Below, in pieces: positions 46,200 through 52,697 of a stretch of 52,697 nucleotides of DNA; position 1 is the first letter of the stretch, and every line of letters starts with the position of its first letter. The stretch comes from Nocardia concava NBRC 100430. Lineage in GTDB: Bacteria > Actinomycetota > Actinomycetes > Mycobacteriales > Mycobacteriaceae. The translations under genes and the position numbers were made by a program. A model generated the notes under the pieces. It made no database searches, was not told where the DNA came from, and worked only from the letters and a program-made list of their open reading frames with translations. Location of the stretch: NCBI RefSeq assembly GCF_000308815.1, contig NZ_BAFX01000197.1, forward strand, positions 1 through 52,697. Direction: 5' to 3'.

Positions 46200-47444
46200 T
46201 CAGCCGCCGCTCGTCAGCAGGGCGTACTGGGCCGCGGCCCGCTGGCTGGCGCCGGTCGCGTCACGACCGAGCACGACCGAGTTGTAGCGCCCGTACTGCA
46301 TCCGGCAGATGAAGTTCGACATGCCGGTGAAATCGGGCTTCAGGTTCTGGTAGCAGCTGACATCGGAGGTACCGGCGGGCGGATCGACCGGGCGCAGGGT
46401 GGTGTCGGCCGCATCGGTGGCGCGGCTCTTCTCCAGCCGCCGATGCGCCGCGACCGGATCCGAATAGCGGAGCACGATCGCGAATCCATTGGTCACCATG
46501 GCCTCCGGCGCGGGACCTCGCTCCTTGTCCTCGGGGCCGCGGTACAACAACGTCGCCCGTGGGCCGTACGAGACGCCGGTACTGATCAGATCGGTGTCCC
46601 AGCCGGCGTGCCGATGCTCGGTGAGGGAGACGACACCCGGATACATCCAGCGGCCGGGTGCGTCCGGCACCATCAATCGCACCATTCGGTCGGGATCCAA
46701 CGGCAGGGCCGCGAGCCGGTCCTCGGGCGTCGGCTCGAAGTCGCGCAGCAGCGGGGACTGTGCGTCGAAGGCCTTGCGCGCCAGCCCCGTGAGAATGGTG
46801 AGGTCGGGAGTGGTGTGGCCGATCAAGAGGCTGATCACGTAGTTGTCCTGCGCGAGGGTCGCCGCCAGGGTCGGGACCGTCGGCCGCCAATGAGCGTGTG
46901 CGCCAGGATGATCCGGGATGGTAACCGCGACATTGTCGCGGTTGACGGCGGTATCGACGGCGTCGATCTCGGTGGCGGCCTGCTGGGCGGCCGTGGCGTC
47001 GGGAAATCGGATCACCAATGCGACCAGGGCCCGGCCCTTTCCGACCTCCAGGCCGTAGACGCCGCCGTCGATGTCGCTGCCGCCGACCATGGCTCCGGCG
47101 ACCATCCCGTGCCGTTGCAACACCGGGCGCACCGGTTCGGCGAGCAGCATGGCCGCCCGGGACGGCGTGGGTATCAGCTCGACCGCGATACCGGTCGGGG
47201 AATGGACGAGCGTGGCATCGATCTGGGCCGGATCCAGCAGTGCCTCGGCCATCCGGGCGGATTCGAGCACGCGGCCGGTTGCTTCGGTGCCGGTCGGGGG
47301 TTCGAGTGGATCGACGCCGTAGCGTCCGGTGTCCAGCGCTGCCAGATCCGGGTTGTGCGCCAATGGTTTTCCATCGATCGTGCAGCCGCTCAGCAGCGTC
47401 GCCGCGATCGCCGCCCCGAAGGCGATTCTCAGTGTTCTCATCAT
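46200..47444 (-). CDS. DUF7373-like lipoprotein, second copy
   Basis: A 414-residue lipoprotein with lipobox LLSGC. It shares with the first copy LDTGRYGVDPL, RMAEALLDPAQID, the central HAHWRPTVPTLAA and the C-terminal QRAAAQYALL. It follows the gene for kinase K4 by 24 bp and precedes K3 by one base, so a kinase-lipoprotein unit appears twice in this operon. ATG 47444 and ATG 47441 are adjacent; GGAAAC precedes them. Cys residues near the end (SCYQNL and FICRM) may form a disulfide. No enzyme motif is seen. Confidence 0.85.
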   Translation of the reverse strand: MMRTLRIAFGAAIAATLLSGCTIDGKPLAHNPDLAALDTGRYGVDPLEPPTGTEATGRVLESARMAEALLDPAQIDATLVHSPTGIAVELIPTPSRAAMLLAEPVRPVLQRHGMVAGAMVGGSDIDGGVYGLEVGKGRALVALVIRFPDATAAQQAATEIDAVDTAVNRDNVAVTIPDHPGAHAHWRPTVPTLAATLAQDNYVISLLIGHTTPDLTILTGLARKAFDAQSPLLRDFEPTPEDRLAALPLDPDRMVRLMVPDAPGRWMYPGVVSLTEHRHAGWDTDLISTGVSYGPRATLLYRGPEDKERGPAPEAMVTNGFAIVLRYSDPVAAHRRLEKSRATDAADTTLRPVDPPAGTSDVSCYQNLKPDFTGMSNFICRMQYGRYNSVVLGRDATGASQRAAAQYALLTSGG

Positions 47445-47468
47445 CGTTTCCACGGTCTCGACCGCCTG

Positions 47469-48935
47469 TCAGAGCGGTGCGCCGGGCCACCAGGCGGCGC
47501 GAAGTTCCGCGCCGGTCGTGGGAAGCCCGACGACTTGGATCCGGCAGAAGTTCCGGTCCGCGCGGTCGAAGTACAGATCCAGCACCCCCGTGGTTCGGCC
47601 ATCCAGATCACTGCTGCCGCTGTTCTCGAAAGTGGTGTGGCCCCAGAACAAATGCCCCGAACCCGAGGGCCGGGTCCAGGCCTCGTCGCCCTCGGGATAG
47701 TCGGCCAGGCTGGGCACCGGCTGCATGACGGTGCGGTCGGCGTTGCAGGTGATCGACACGTCGATGGCCGGGTCGTGGTCGCCGAGGCAGAACAGCTCGC
47801 CGACCGGCAGCGAAGTGTCATAGGGGACGCTCTTGGAATTGGGGTCCTGCGCGACGCACCCGGACAACTGCTGATATCCCGATCCGTACGGGAAGCCCGG
47901 CAGCAGATCGGGGAAAGCCTGCGCGATGTAGGCGAATGCGCCCCACTGCGAGCCGTCGATCGAACCGGTCACCGGGATCCGGACCGGGCGGGCCTGCGAC
48001 TCGGTTGTGCGCGAGGTGAATCCGATGATCGCGGCGGCGACAACGATGGTGACCACCAGAGCGGTCGCGGCCAGCAGCCTGGCCCGGCGACGTGAGGGAG
48101 CGGGTGCCAAGGCGGCGTGCGCGGCGGCGGCGAGGTCGGAGCAGCTGGCAAAGCGGTCGGCCGGATTCTTCGCCATGGCGGTCGCGATGACGGCGTCGAA
48201 ATCCCTGGGCACGCGCGGATTCACGGCAGAGGGCCGCGGCGGCGGTTGATGCAGGTGCGCGTACATCACCGAGCCGCTGCTGGTGCGCGGGAACGGGACC
48301 GAGCCGGTCAGCATCTGGTAGAGCGTGCAGCCCAGGGCGTAGACGTCCGCGCGGTGATCGACCGGACCACCGCCGAGCAGTTCGGGCGCGGCGTAGGCGA
48401 GGGTGGCGGCGAGGCCGCCGCTGTCGGCCTCGGTGTCCTCGGCCGGGCGGGCGATACCGAAGTCGGTGACCAGCACACGATCCGAGCCGTCGGCGTTGGT
48501 GGCCAACAGAATATTGGCGGGCTTCACGTCGCGGTGCAGCAGACCCGCGCGGTGGATCTCGTCGATACCGTGGGCGGCCTCGCCGAGGATGCGCACCGCG
48601 CGCTCGGCGGTCAGCACCTGGGGGCCACGGTGGATCAACTGTGCCAGGTCGCCGCCGTCGATGTATTGCATCGCGATCCACAGGCGGCCGTCGTGCTCGC
48701 CACGGTCGTGCACCGCGACCAGGTTCGGATGGTGCAGCCGCGCGGCCATTTCCGCCTCGCGCAGGAAGCGGGCGTGGAATTCGGTATCGCGGTCGTGGCG
48801 GTCGTTGAGCACCTTGAGCGCATCCATGCGCGGGAGTCTCGGATGCTGCGCCAGATAGACCGTGCCCATGCCACCGCCGCCGAGCCGCCGCACGATCCGA
48901 TAATCGGCGACGACCATGCCGTCGGCCACTTCCAT
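47469..48935 (-). CDS. PknB-like membrane Ser/Thr kinase with four-Cys extracytoplasmic domain (K4)
   Basis: A kinase of about 488 residues with LGGGGMGTVY, DALKVL, HRDVKPANIL and TDFGIARP intact. One helix (LLAATALVVTIVVAAAIIGF) separates it from the extracytoplasmic domain (WGAFAYIAQAFPDLLPGFPY, SGCVAQD, LFCLGDHDP, ITCNADR, NFCRIQV, WWPGAPL). The activation segment is rich in Asp/Glu (PAEDTEADSGG). The start is uncertain: ATG 48935 has GGGGGA upstream and fits the family; the frame is open to 49103. It is the first kinase of the operon, and the gene at 49139-49894 on the same strand could belong to the transcript. Confidence 0.9.
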   Translation of the reverse strand: MEVADGMVVADYRIVRRLGGGGMGTVYLAQHPRLPRMDALKVLNDRHDRDTEFHARFLREAEMAARLHHPNLVAVHDRGEHDGRLWIAMQYIDGGDLAQLIHRGPQVLTAERAVRILGEAAHGIDEIHRAGLLHRDVKPANILLATNADGSDRVLVTDFGIARPAEDTEADSGGLAATLAYAAPELLGGGPVDHRADVYALGCTLYQMLTGSVPFPRTSSGSVMYAHLHQPPPRPSAVNPRVPRDFDAVIATAMAKNPADRFASCSDLAAAAHAALAPAPSRRRARLLAATALVVTIVVAAAIIGFTSRTTESQARPVRIPVTGSIDGSQWGAFAYIAQAFPDLLPGFPYGSGYQQLSGCVAQDPNSKSVPYDTSLPVGELFCLGDHDPAIDVSITCNADRTVMQPVPSLADYPEGDEAWTRPSGSGHLFWGHTTFENSGSSDLDGRTTGVLDLYFDRADRNFCRIQVVGLPTTGAELRAAWWPGAPL

Positions 48936-49138
48936 CAGGCTGTTCCCCCGCTCCCGTCCTGCCGTCGACGGGTCCGTCTCGTTCACCACCAGGCCACCCA
49001 GCCTCGCGCCATCATCCCGTGTCACGATCAACATCGGATTGCCGCTGAATATAAACGGCTGGTGGAGCCTTCGAAAAGGGTTGCCGGAAAACCTATCCGG
49101 CACAGCGAGTCAGGCAGGTGGGCGATCGCGCGTCGGGA

Positions 49139-49894
49139 TCAGCTGTGTACGCCGGTTTCGGCCAGCACTTGGCGCAGGATGTGCTCGATGCCGGTCAGGC
49201 GGACACCCAGCACATCGGCTTGCAGGATCTCCAGTACCTCGTCCCGATCCGCGGTCCCGAGGGCCTGCGCGGCCCCCGCCGAGGGGTCCGCGACCAGGCC
49301 GATCGACACCATCCCGACGGTGAGCGGCCAGATGTCGTACCGTTGCGACAGCCGCGCGGCGATGTCGAGCGCACGCGCACAGGCGTAGGTGAGCGGGATG
49401 CCTTCCCAGGTCGCCGCCGCATAGTCCACGGGATCCAAGACGACGCGGCCGGTGATCGTCTCCAAACCCCCTGCCCGGAGCCACAATCGATACCACTGCC
49501 CGGCCGAGTCGGCCCGCATCAGCGTGATCAACAGCGCCTGGGTATCCAACGCGCGTGGTGCGACAGCGGCCCCGGTCGCCCGCAGCGCCAAGTCCACGGT
49601 CCCCTGCACGGGCACGCCCACCAGTATCCGACGCAGCGCTGTGGCTTCGGTAGCGGACTTCTGTGCTGTCACAGCGGTTTTCGGCGGCCGCGCGGCCGCT
49701 CCCCGCAGCGAGGCTCTGGCCGCCAAAATCAACACGAGCCCCGAGACAGCCACGGCCACGGTCACCCCACCGGCGGCCGCGATTTCCCGCAGCCCGTCGA
49801 GCAACCCGAACAGCCCGAGCATCCCGGCCAGAATCCCCGCCGACATCAGCACCAGAATCACAATGTCGGTCACCGACAACGTCTTCTTCGCCAT
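49139..49894 (-). CDS. Hypothetical protein with two N-terminal membrane helices
   Basis: A 251-residue protein. Two helices near the N-terminus (TDIVILVLMSAGILAGMLGL and AGGVTVAVAVSGLVLILAA) are followed by a cytoplasmic domain of about 180 residues with no recognised family, containing LLITLMRADSAGQWYRLWLR and a C-terminal amphipathic helix (LTGIEHILRQVLAETG). GGGGAGGACGG before ATG 49894 is a strong ribosome site. Position upstream of the kinase operon suggests, but does not prove, a link. Confidence 0.7.
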   Translation of the reverse strand: MAKKTLSVTDIVILVLMSAGILAGMLGLFGLLDGLREIAAAGGVTVAVAVSGLVLILAARASLRGAAARPPKTAVTAQKSATEATALRRILVGVPVQGTVDLALRATGAAVAPRALDTQALLITLMRADSAGQWYRLWLRAGGLETITGRVVLDPVDYAAATWEGIPLTYACARALDIAARLSQRYDIWPLTVGMVSIGLVADPSAGAAQALGTADRDEVLEILQADVLGVRLTGIEHILRQVLAETGVHS

Positions 49895-49984
49895 CCGTCC
49901 TCCCCGCCCCCGATGCTACGCGCGCGCGAAACACCGAAGTCAACGCCGAATAAGCGCCGGATAAGCGAGCGGACGCGCTGGCCC

Positions 49985-50647
49985 TCAGCAGAACTCGATG
50001 AGGGTGCCGTTCTCGAGGGAAACCCTGGCCGCCTCGAACAGAATGATCCAGGTCTCCAGCTCCCGATCGAACGGATGCGCCTCCTCGCCGGATTGGTCCA
50101 GCGCCGCGTAGATCCGATCGATCTCGTCATCGGCGAGCACCCCGTCGACCAGGTTGATTCCCAAATATGGTGCGACATAGACGAGTTCGCGCATCAGCAC
50201 CGTGCTTGACCCGACCATCCCGCCGCCGGGTATGCCGAGCTCCTCATCGGCGAACAGGACGTCGCCGAATTCGACAGGGACGTAATACCCTTCGCAATCC
50301 GAGTGCACGATCAGGTGACAGTCGAAGGTGCACCCGACCTCCTCGATGGCCGGATCATCGGACGCCTGCTCACCGTCGGCAACCGGGGTCAGCGGCTGAT
50401 CGGGATATTCGTAGGCCCGGGCATACGCGCGCCGCAGATAGTGCAGGAAGGAATACGGAATCCCTGACGTCCGAGCCCGCGACACCGCAGCTCCCTGCAC
50501 CGTGGGCTCGTCATGAGCCGGAATCCCCTCGCCGGCAAGCAATTCACCCAGCGCCCGCAGCTGCCCGGCGTGCCACTCGAGATCCTCCGGATCGCCACCG
50601 TTCTCCATGCTGTAGGCCAGTCCACCGGTGGCCACACTCAATCCCAT
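49985..50647 (-). CDS. Hypothetical protein, probably from a leaderless message
   Basis: A 220-residue acidic soluble protein (for example DVLFADEELGIPGG, and FDRELETWIILFEAARVSLE). Cys residues lie in CTFDCHLIVHSDC. TAGGTT on the minus strand lies seven bases before the ATG, so a leaderless message is likely. Its size and acidity resemble immunity-type or DUF1877-like proteins, but no family is secure. Confidence 0.65.
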   Translation of the reverse strand: MGLSVATGGLAYSMENGGDPEDLEWHAGQLRALGELLAGEGIPAHDEPTVQGAAVSRARTSGIPYSFLHYLRRAYARAYEYPDQPLTPVADGEQASDDPAIEEVGCTFDCHLIVHSDCEGYYVPVEFGDVLFADEELGIPGGGMVGSSTVLMRELVYVAPYLGINLVDGVLADDEIDRIYAALDQSGEEAHPFDRELETWIILFEAARVSLENGTLIEFC

Positions 50648-50689
50648 GCCGCCGAACCTAACCCGCCCGACCGACAGACGACTCCTCGA

Positions 50690-51271
50690 TCACGCCTCGC
50701 ACAGCGGCAACGCGGCCCGAACCAGCGCGGCCTGATGCAGCAGATCCACGTGCCGTGCCCCGGCGACGGCCAGCACGCTACCGGTCACCCTCGCCGGACA
50801 ATCCCCACTCGCCAACTCGCCTCGCCGAGCAGACAATTCATCCACGATCCCAACATTGGCGCGATCGATAACGGGCCGAATACCGGCCAGATCCGTCGCC
50901 GAAACGGGCGCAGTCACCACCTGGCTCCTCCACTCCGCCACCAGCCCCCGCTGCACCATCTTGTTGGCCTCGATCTGCCCCTCGAACACGTTCCGCACCC
51001 ACGCCGCGGGCAACTGGTGCTCGCCCCCGAGCGCGGTCATCGCGTCATAGATAGCCGCCTCGCGGGCCGGATCATCGATCATCGGCTCGCCGCCATCCCG
51101 AACCGCGGCGGCCCATTTGATCGCCGCGACGGTATCGGCCGTATCGAGCCGTTCGATCAGCAATCCCACCAGCCGATCCGTCGATCCCGAATCCTCTTCC
51201 GCCGCAGCCGCACCGGCACTTCCTGTCATCAGAACCATTGCCGCCGCAGCAGCGATCGCAAGTTTCCTCAA
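50690..51271 (-). CDS. Secreted chorismate mutase (AroQ-gamma)
   Basis: A 193-residue exported enzyme converting chorismate to prephenate. A signal peptide (LAIAAAAAMVLMTGSAGAAAA) is followed by an all-helical domain that lines up with the periplasmic mutase of mycobacteria (Rv1885c): RLVGLLIERLDTADTVAAIK, the active-site Lys in AIKW, RNVFEGQIEANKMVQRG, and the late ARHVDLLHQAALVRAALPLC. One Cys pair (DCPARV and LC) probably forms a disulfide as in the mycobacterial enzyme. The role of a secreted mutase is unclear; in mycobacteria it is linked to host interaction. The start is TTG 51271. Confidence 0.88.
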   Translation of the reverse strand: MRKLAIAAAAAMVLMTGSAGAAAAEEDSGSTDRLVGLLIERLDTADTVAAIKWAAAVRDGGEPMIDDPAREAAIYDAMTALGGEHQLPAAWVRNVFEGQIEANKMVQRGLVAEWRSQVVTAPVSATDLAGIRPVIDRANVGIVDELSARRGELASGDCPARVTGSVLAVAGARHVDLLHQAALVRAALPLCEA

Positions 51272-51321
51272 CTTCCCGGTCCTTCCGTCCCTGCCACGCT
51301 ACCGCGAATAGACTCGCACCC

Positions 51322-51870
51322 ATGGGCGGCAACGCTCCCACCGAGATCTATGCGTCGAAATCCTTTGCGGTTGTCGCAGTCATGTTCTGGGGCCTTTTGT
51401 TGGCTCTCATGGTCTTCGCCTCACTAGCAGCTCCCGGGTATATCCGTCTCGAAGGGATCCTCAGGGTGCGGGCGGCCTATGTCTTCGGCGCCTTCGCGGT
51501 TCTCTGTGCTCCGCTGGCCGTGGGAGCCGCGATCAAGCTCGTTCGCCGGGGCCCTGAGCTAGTGCTGACCGATGAGGGACTGGATACCAGGCATTATGGC
51601 TGGATGGACTGGGTGGAGATCCGCTACGTCCAGTCGGTCCGCATGCGTCAAAACCATGCGACGTATCGACGGGTCCAGGTACGACTTCGGGACCCCGCCG
51701 CCTTCGCCGCTCGCAGCTCGTTCCGGGTCCGCGCGTTGCTGCGCTGGAATCGCATCATGGGATTGTCGGAGATTCCCCTGATCGGCGGCGCGGCGGGCTT
51801 CTCACCGGCCTTGGTGCTCGACGAGATTCGCCTGCACTGTCCACCCGAGTTGCCTGTGGGCGGTGAGTGA
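51322..51870 (+). CDS. Two-helix membrane protein with PH-like C-terminal part
   Basis: A 183-residue protein with two membrane helices (FAVVAVMFWGLLLALMVFAS and AAYVFGAFAVLCAPLAVGAA) followed by a soluble domain (ELVLTDEGLDTRHYGWMDWV, then IRYVQSVRM), the layout of bacterial PH-like (STM3941-type) proteins. TAGACT lies seven bases before ATG 51322, so the message is probably leaderless. Its function is unknown. Confidence 0.7.
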   Translation: MGGNAPTEIYASKSFAVVAVMFWGLLLALMVFASLAAPGYIRLEGILRVRAAYVFGAFAVLCAPLAVGAAIKLVRRGPELVLTDEGLDTRHYGWMDWVEIRYVQSVRMRQNHATYRRVQVRLRDPAAFAARSSFRVRALLRWNRIMGLSEIPLIGGAAGFSPALVLDEIRLHCPPELPVGGE

Positions 51871-51892
51871 TCGGGCCGTGTCGAGTTCGGAA

Positions 51893-51922
51893 ATGCAGAA
51901 AGGCCCGGCGGGGGCCGGGCCT
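51893..51922 (-). terminator. Terminator of the tRNA Gly-Cys-Val operon
   Basis: On the minus strand AGGCCCGG and CCGGGCCT form an 8-bp perfect stem (51922-51901) around a six-base loop, followed by TTCTGCATTT. It is nearly identical to the hairpin at 31493-31472. It may also stop the convergent plus-strand gene. Confidence 0.8.
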
Positions 51923-51940
51923 GATCTGGGTGAAACTTGG

Positions 51941-52012
51941 TGCGCGATACTGGGATTGAACCAGTGACCTCTTCCGTGTCAGGGAAGCGCTCTCCCGCTG
52001 AGCTAATCGCGC
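51941..52012 (-). tRNA. tRNA-Val(GAC), copy 3
   Basis: A 72-nt gene, anticodon GAC, acceptor GCGCGAT/ATCGCGC fully paired, same sequence as copy 1. Last gene in the Gly-Cys-Val operon. Confidence 0.97.
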
Positions 52013-52041
52013 GGGTCTATTCTTTGCTCTTCGTAAAGAAG

Positions 52042-52112
52042 AGGCGGCGACGGGAATCGAACCCGTGTGCACGGCTTTGCAGGCCGTTGCCTCACCACTC
52101 GGCCACACCGCC
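52042..52112 (-). tRNA. tRNA-Cys(GCA)
   Basis: A 71-nt cloverleaf: GGCGGTG pairs with CGCCGCC (one G-T wobble), anticodon loop CTGCAAA gives GCA, T loop GGTTCGATT. CCA is not encoded. Only copy in the window. Confidence 0.97.
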
Positions 52113-52135
52113 AAGCAGGCCGTGTTGGCCTCTCG

Positions 52136-52208
52136 AGCGGATGACGGGATTCGAACCCGCGACCCTCACCTTGGCAAGGTGATGCGCTACCAGCTGCGCT
52201 ACATCCGC
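52136..52208 (-). tRNA. tRNA-Gly(GCC), copy 4
   Basis: A 73-nt gene, anticodon GCC; first in the operon. It differs from copies 1-3 only in one T-stem pair (GGGATTCGAACCC in the plus-strand reading where the others have AGATTCGAACT), a compensated change. Confidence 0.97.
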
Positions 52209-52254
52209 ATTTCGTCCCGGGCGCCTCTCGGCTGTCCCGCTGACGAGGTAGAAC

Positions 52255-52282
52255 ATTAGCCGACTATCTGCGCAGGTAACAA
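52255..52282 (-). promoter_or_regulatory. Promoter of the tRNA Gly-Cys-Val operon
   Basis: On the minus strand TTGTTA (52282-52277), a 16-bp spacer and GCTAAT (52260-52255), then GTTCT, matching the other tRNA-Gly promoters. Confidence 0.7.
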
Positions 52283-52612
52283 ATCGCCTGGTAGATGGGG
52301 GTAAATATGAACTACAACGGTGTAGTCCGGCGCGGCCTGCCGAGCGCAGGACGAGGCCGCCGCGGAATTCGGCGGGACCGCCCGGTCGCGACGCGGGCCG
52401 TCCTCATCCCACCCCACGACCCCCAACCGCCCATGGCCCGCGGGCGACCATCCGGTGAACCCCACGCGACACGACAGACCCGCCCGTCGCAGCCCTATTT
52501 TTCGCCCATACGCACGCGATTTGGTGCGACGCCGCAGATCTGTGTAAAGTTCTGTCTCGTTCGAAGCGCTGAAAACGCCGCCGAGAACACCGCCCACCAG
52601 GGCGGGAGCTAC
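52283..52612. other. Divergent tRNA control region without a gene
   Basis: About 330 bp between the divergent tRNA operons. A GTGTAAAGT stretch near 52541-52549 is a likely -10 region for tRNA-Val(CAC). A frame that is open here has no ribosome site and runs into the tRNA, so no protein gene is called. Confidence 0.55.
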
Positions 52613-52687
52613 GGTTCTATAGCTCAGCGGGAGAGCACTCGCTTCACACGCGAGGGGTCGCTGGTTCGATCCCAGCTAGAACCACCA
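52613..52687 (+). tRNA. tRNA-Val(CAC) with encoded CCA
   Basis: Acceptor GGTTCTA pairs with TAGAACC, anticodon loop TTCACAC gives CAC, T loop GGTTCGATC. The discriminator A is followed by an encoded CCA (52685-52687), unlike the other tRNAs in the window. Confidence 0.97.
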
Positions 52688-52697
52688 TAAGGGGCTT

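Noticed and set aside
46113..48095. A 660-codon open frame on the plus strand
   Set aside because: It is antisense to the second lipoprotein gene and parts of two kinase genes; no motif and no ribosome site.
52295..52690. Open frame between the divergent tRNA operons
   Set aside because: It runs through the whole tRNA-Val(CAC) gene, has no ribosome site and no family features.

Overview
The window is high-GC DNA dense in genes, with many GTG/TTG starts, several promoters that look leaderless (a TANNNT box 6-7 nt before the start codon), and actinobacterial families throughout: ZapE beside a RibD-like reductase, a secreted chorismate mutase, a large cutinase, paired XRE/DUF397 genes, DUF7373-type lipoproteins and PknB-like membrane kinases. 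This points to a mycolic-acid actinomycete, most likely Nocardia. The flavin monooxygenase at 7.8 kb closely resembles, from memory, the rifampicin monooxygenase of Nocardia farcinica.

Layout. 0-7.5 kb: end of a RibD-like gene, zapE, a secreted Tyr/Ser phosphatase, an ABC-F protein behind a WhiB7-like promoter and an 8-residue leader peptide, a GNAT/MFS pair, and a CoiA-like membrane-anchored protein. 7.6-10.6 kb: rox behind a perfect rifamycin-associated element (RAE), then a sigma region 4-like/TnsA-like fusion. 10.9-23 kb: a locus resembling actinobacterial T4SS accessory genes (pilin-like protein, two MinD-like proteins without the P-loop lysine, disordered single-pass membrane proteins, a glycine-zipper exported protein, a VirB8-like lipoprotein) with an embedded cutinase and a DUF1254 lipoprotein. 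23-30.7 kb: Gdx under a guanidine-III riboswitch, a WhiJ-like XRE/DUF397 locus, a DUF559 endonuclease-like gene bracketed by palindromes, and an EACC1-caspase-WD40 conflict module. 31.1-31.7 kb: a duplicated tRNA-Val/tRNA-Gly pair. 31.9-40.3 kb: a probable rifamycin glycosyltransferase behind a second, degenerate RAE, a DMT transporter, a MarR/DUF1772 pair, a D-aminoacylase-type amidohydrolase and a fused MaoC dehydratase. 40.4-49 kb: a six-gene operon of three apparently active Ser/Thr kinases, one pseudokinase and two lipoproteins; the kinases share an extracytoplasmic four-cysteine domain. 49.1-52.7 kb: small genes, chorismate mutase, a tRNA Gly-Cys-Val operon and a divergent tRNA-Val(CAC).

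Most notable signals. (1) A 73-bp palindromic repeat in three copies, two of them inside protein-coding genes and read in the same codon phase to give the same inserted peptide, as with Rickettsia palindromic elements. (2) A second 67-68 bp palindrome family. (3) Two rifamycin-inactivation genes sharing one promoter architecture 24 kb apart. (4) A leader peptide, MGFFFLFV, resembling the ErmC stalling peptide, in front of the ABC-F gene. (5) The kinase/pseudokinase/lipoprotein operon. (6) The EACC1-caspase pair. All calls come from reading the sequence; no database search was run.
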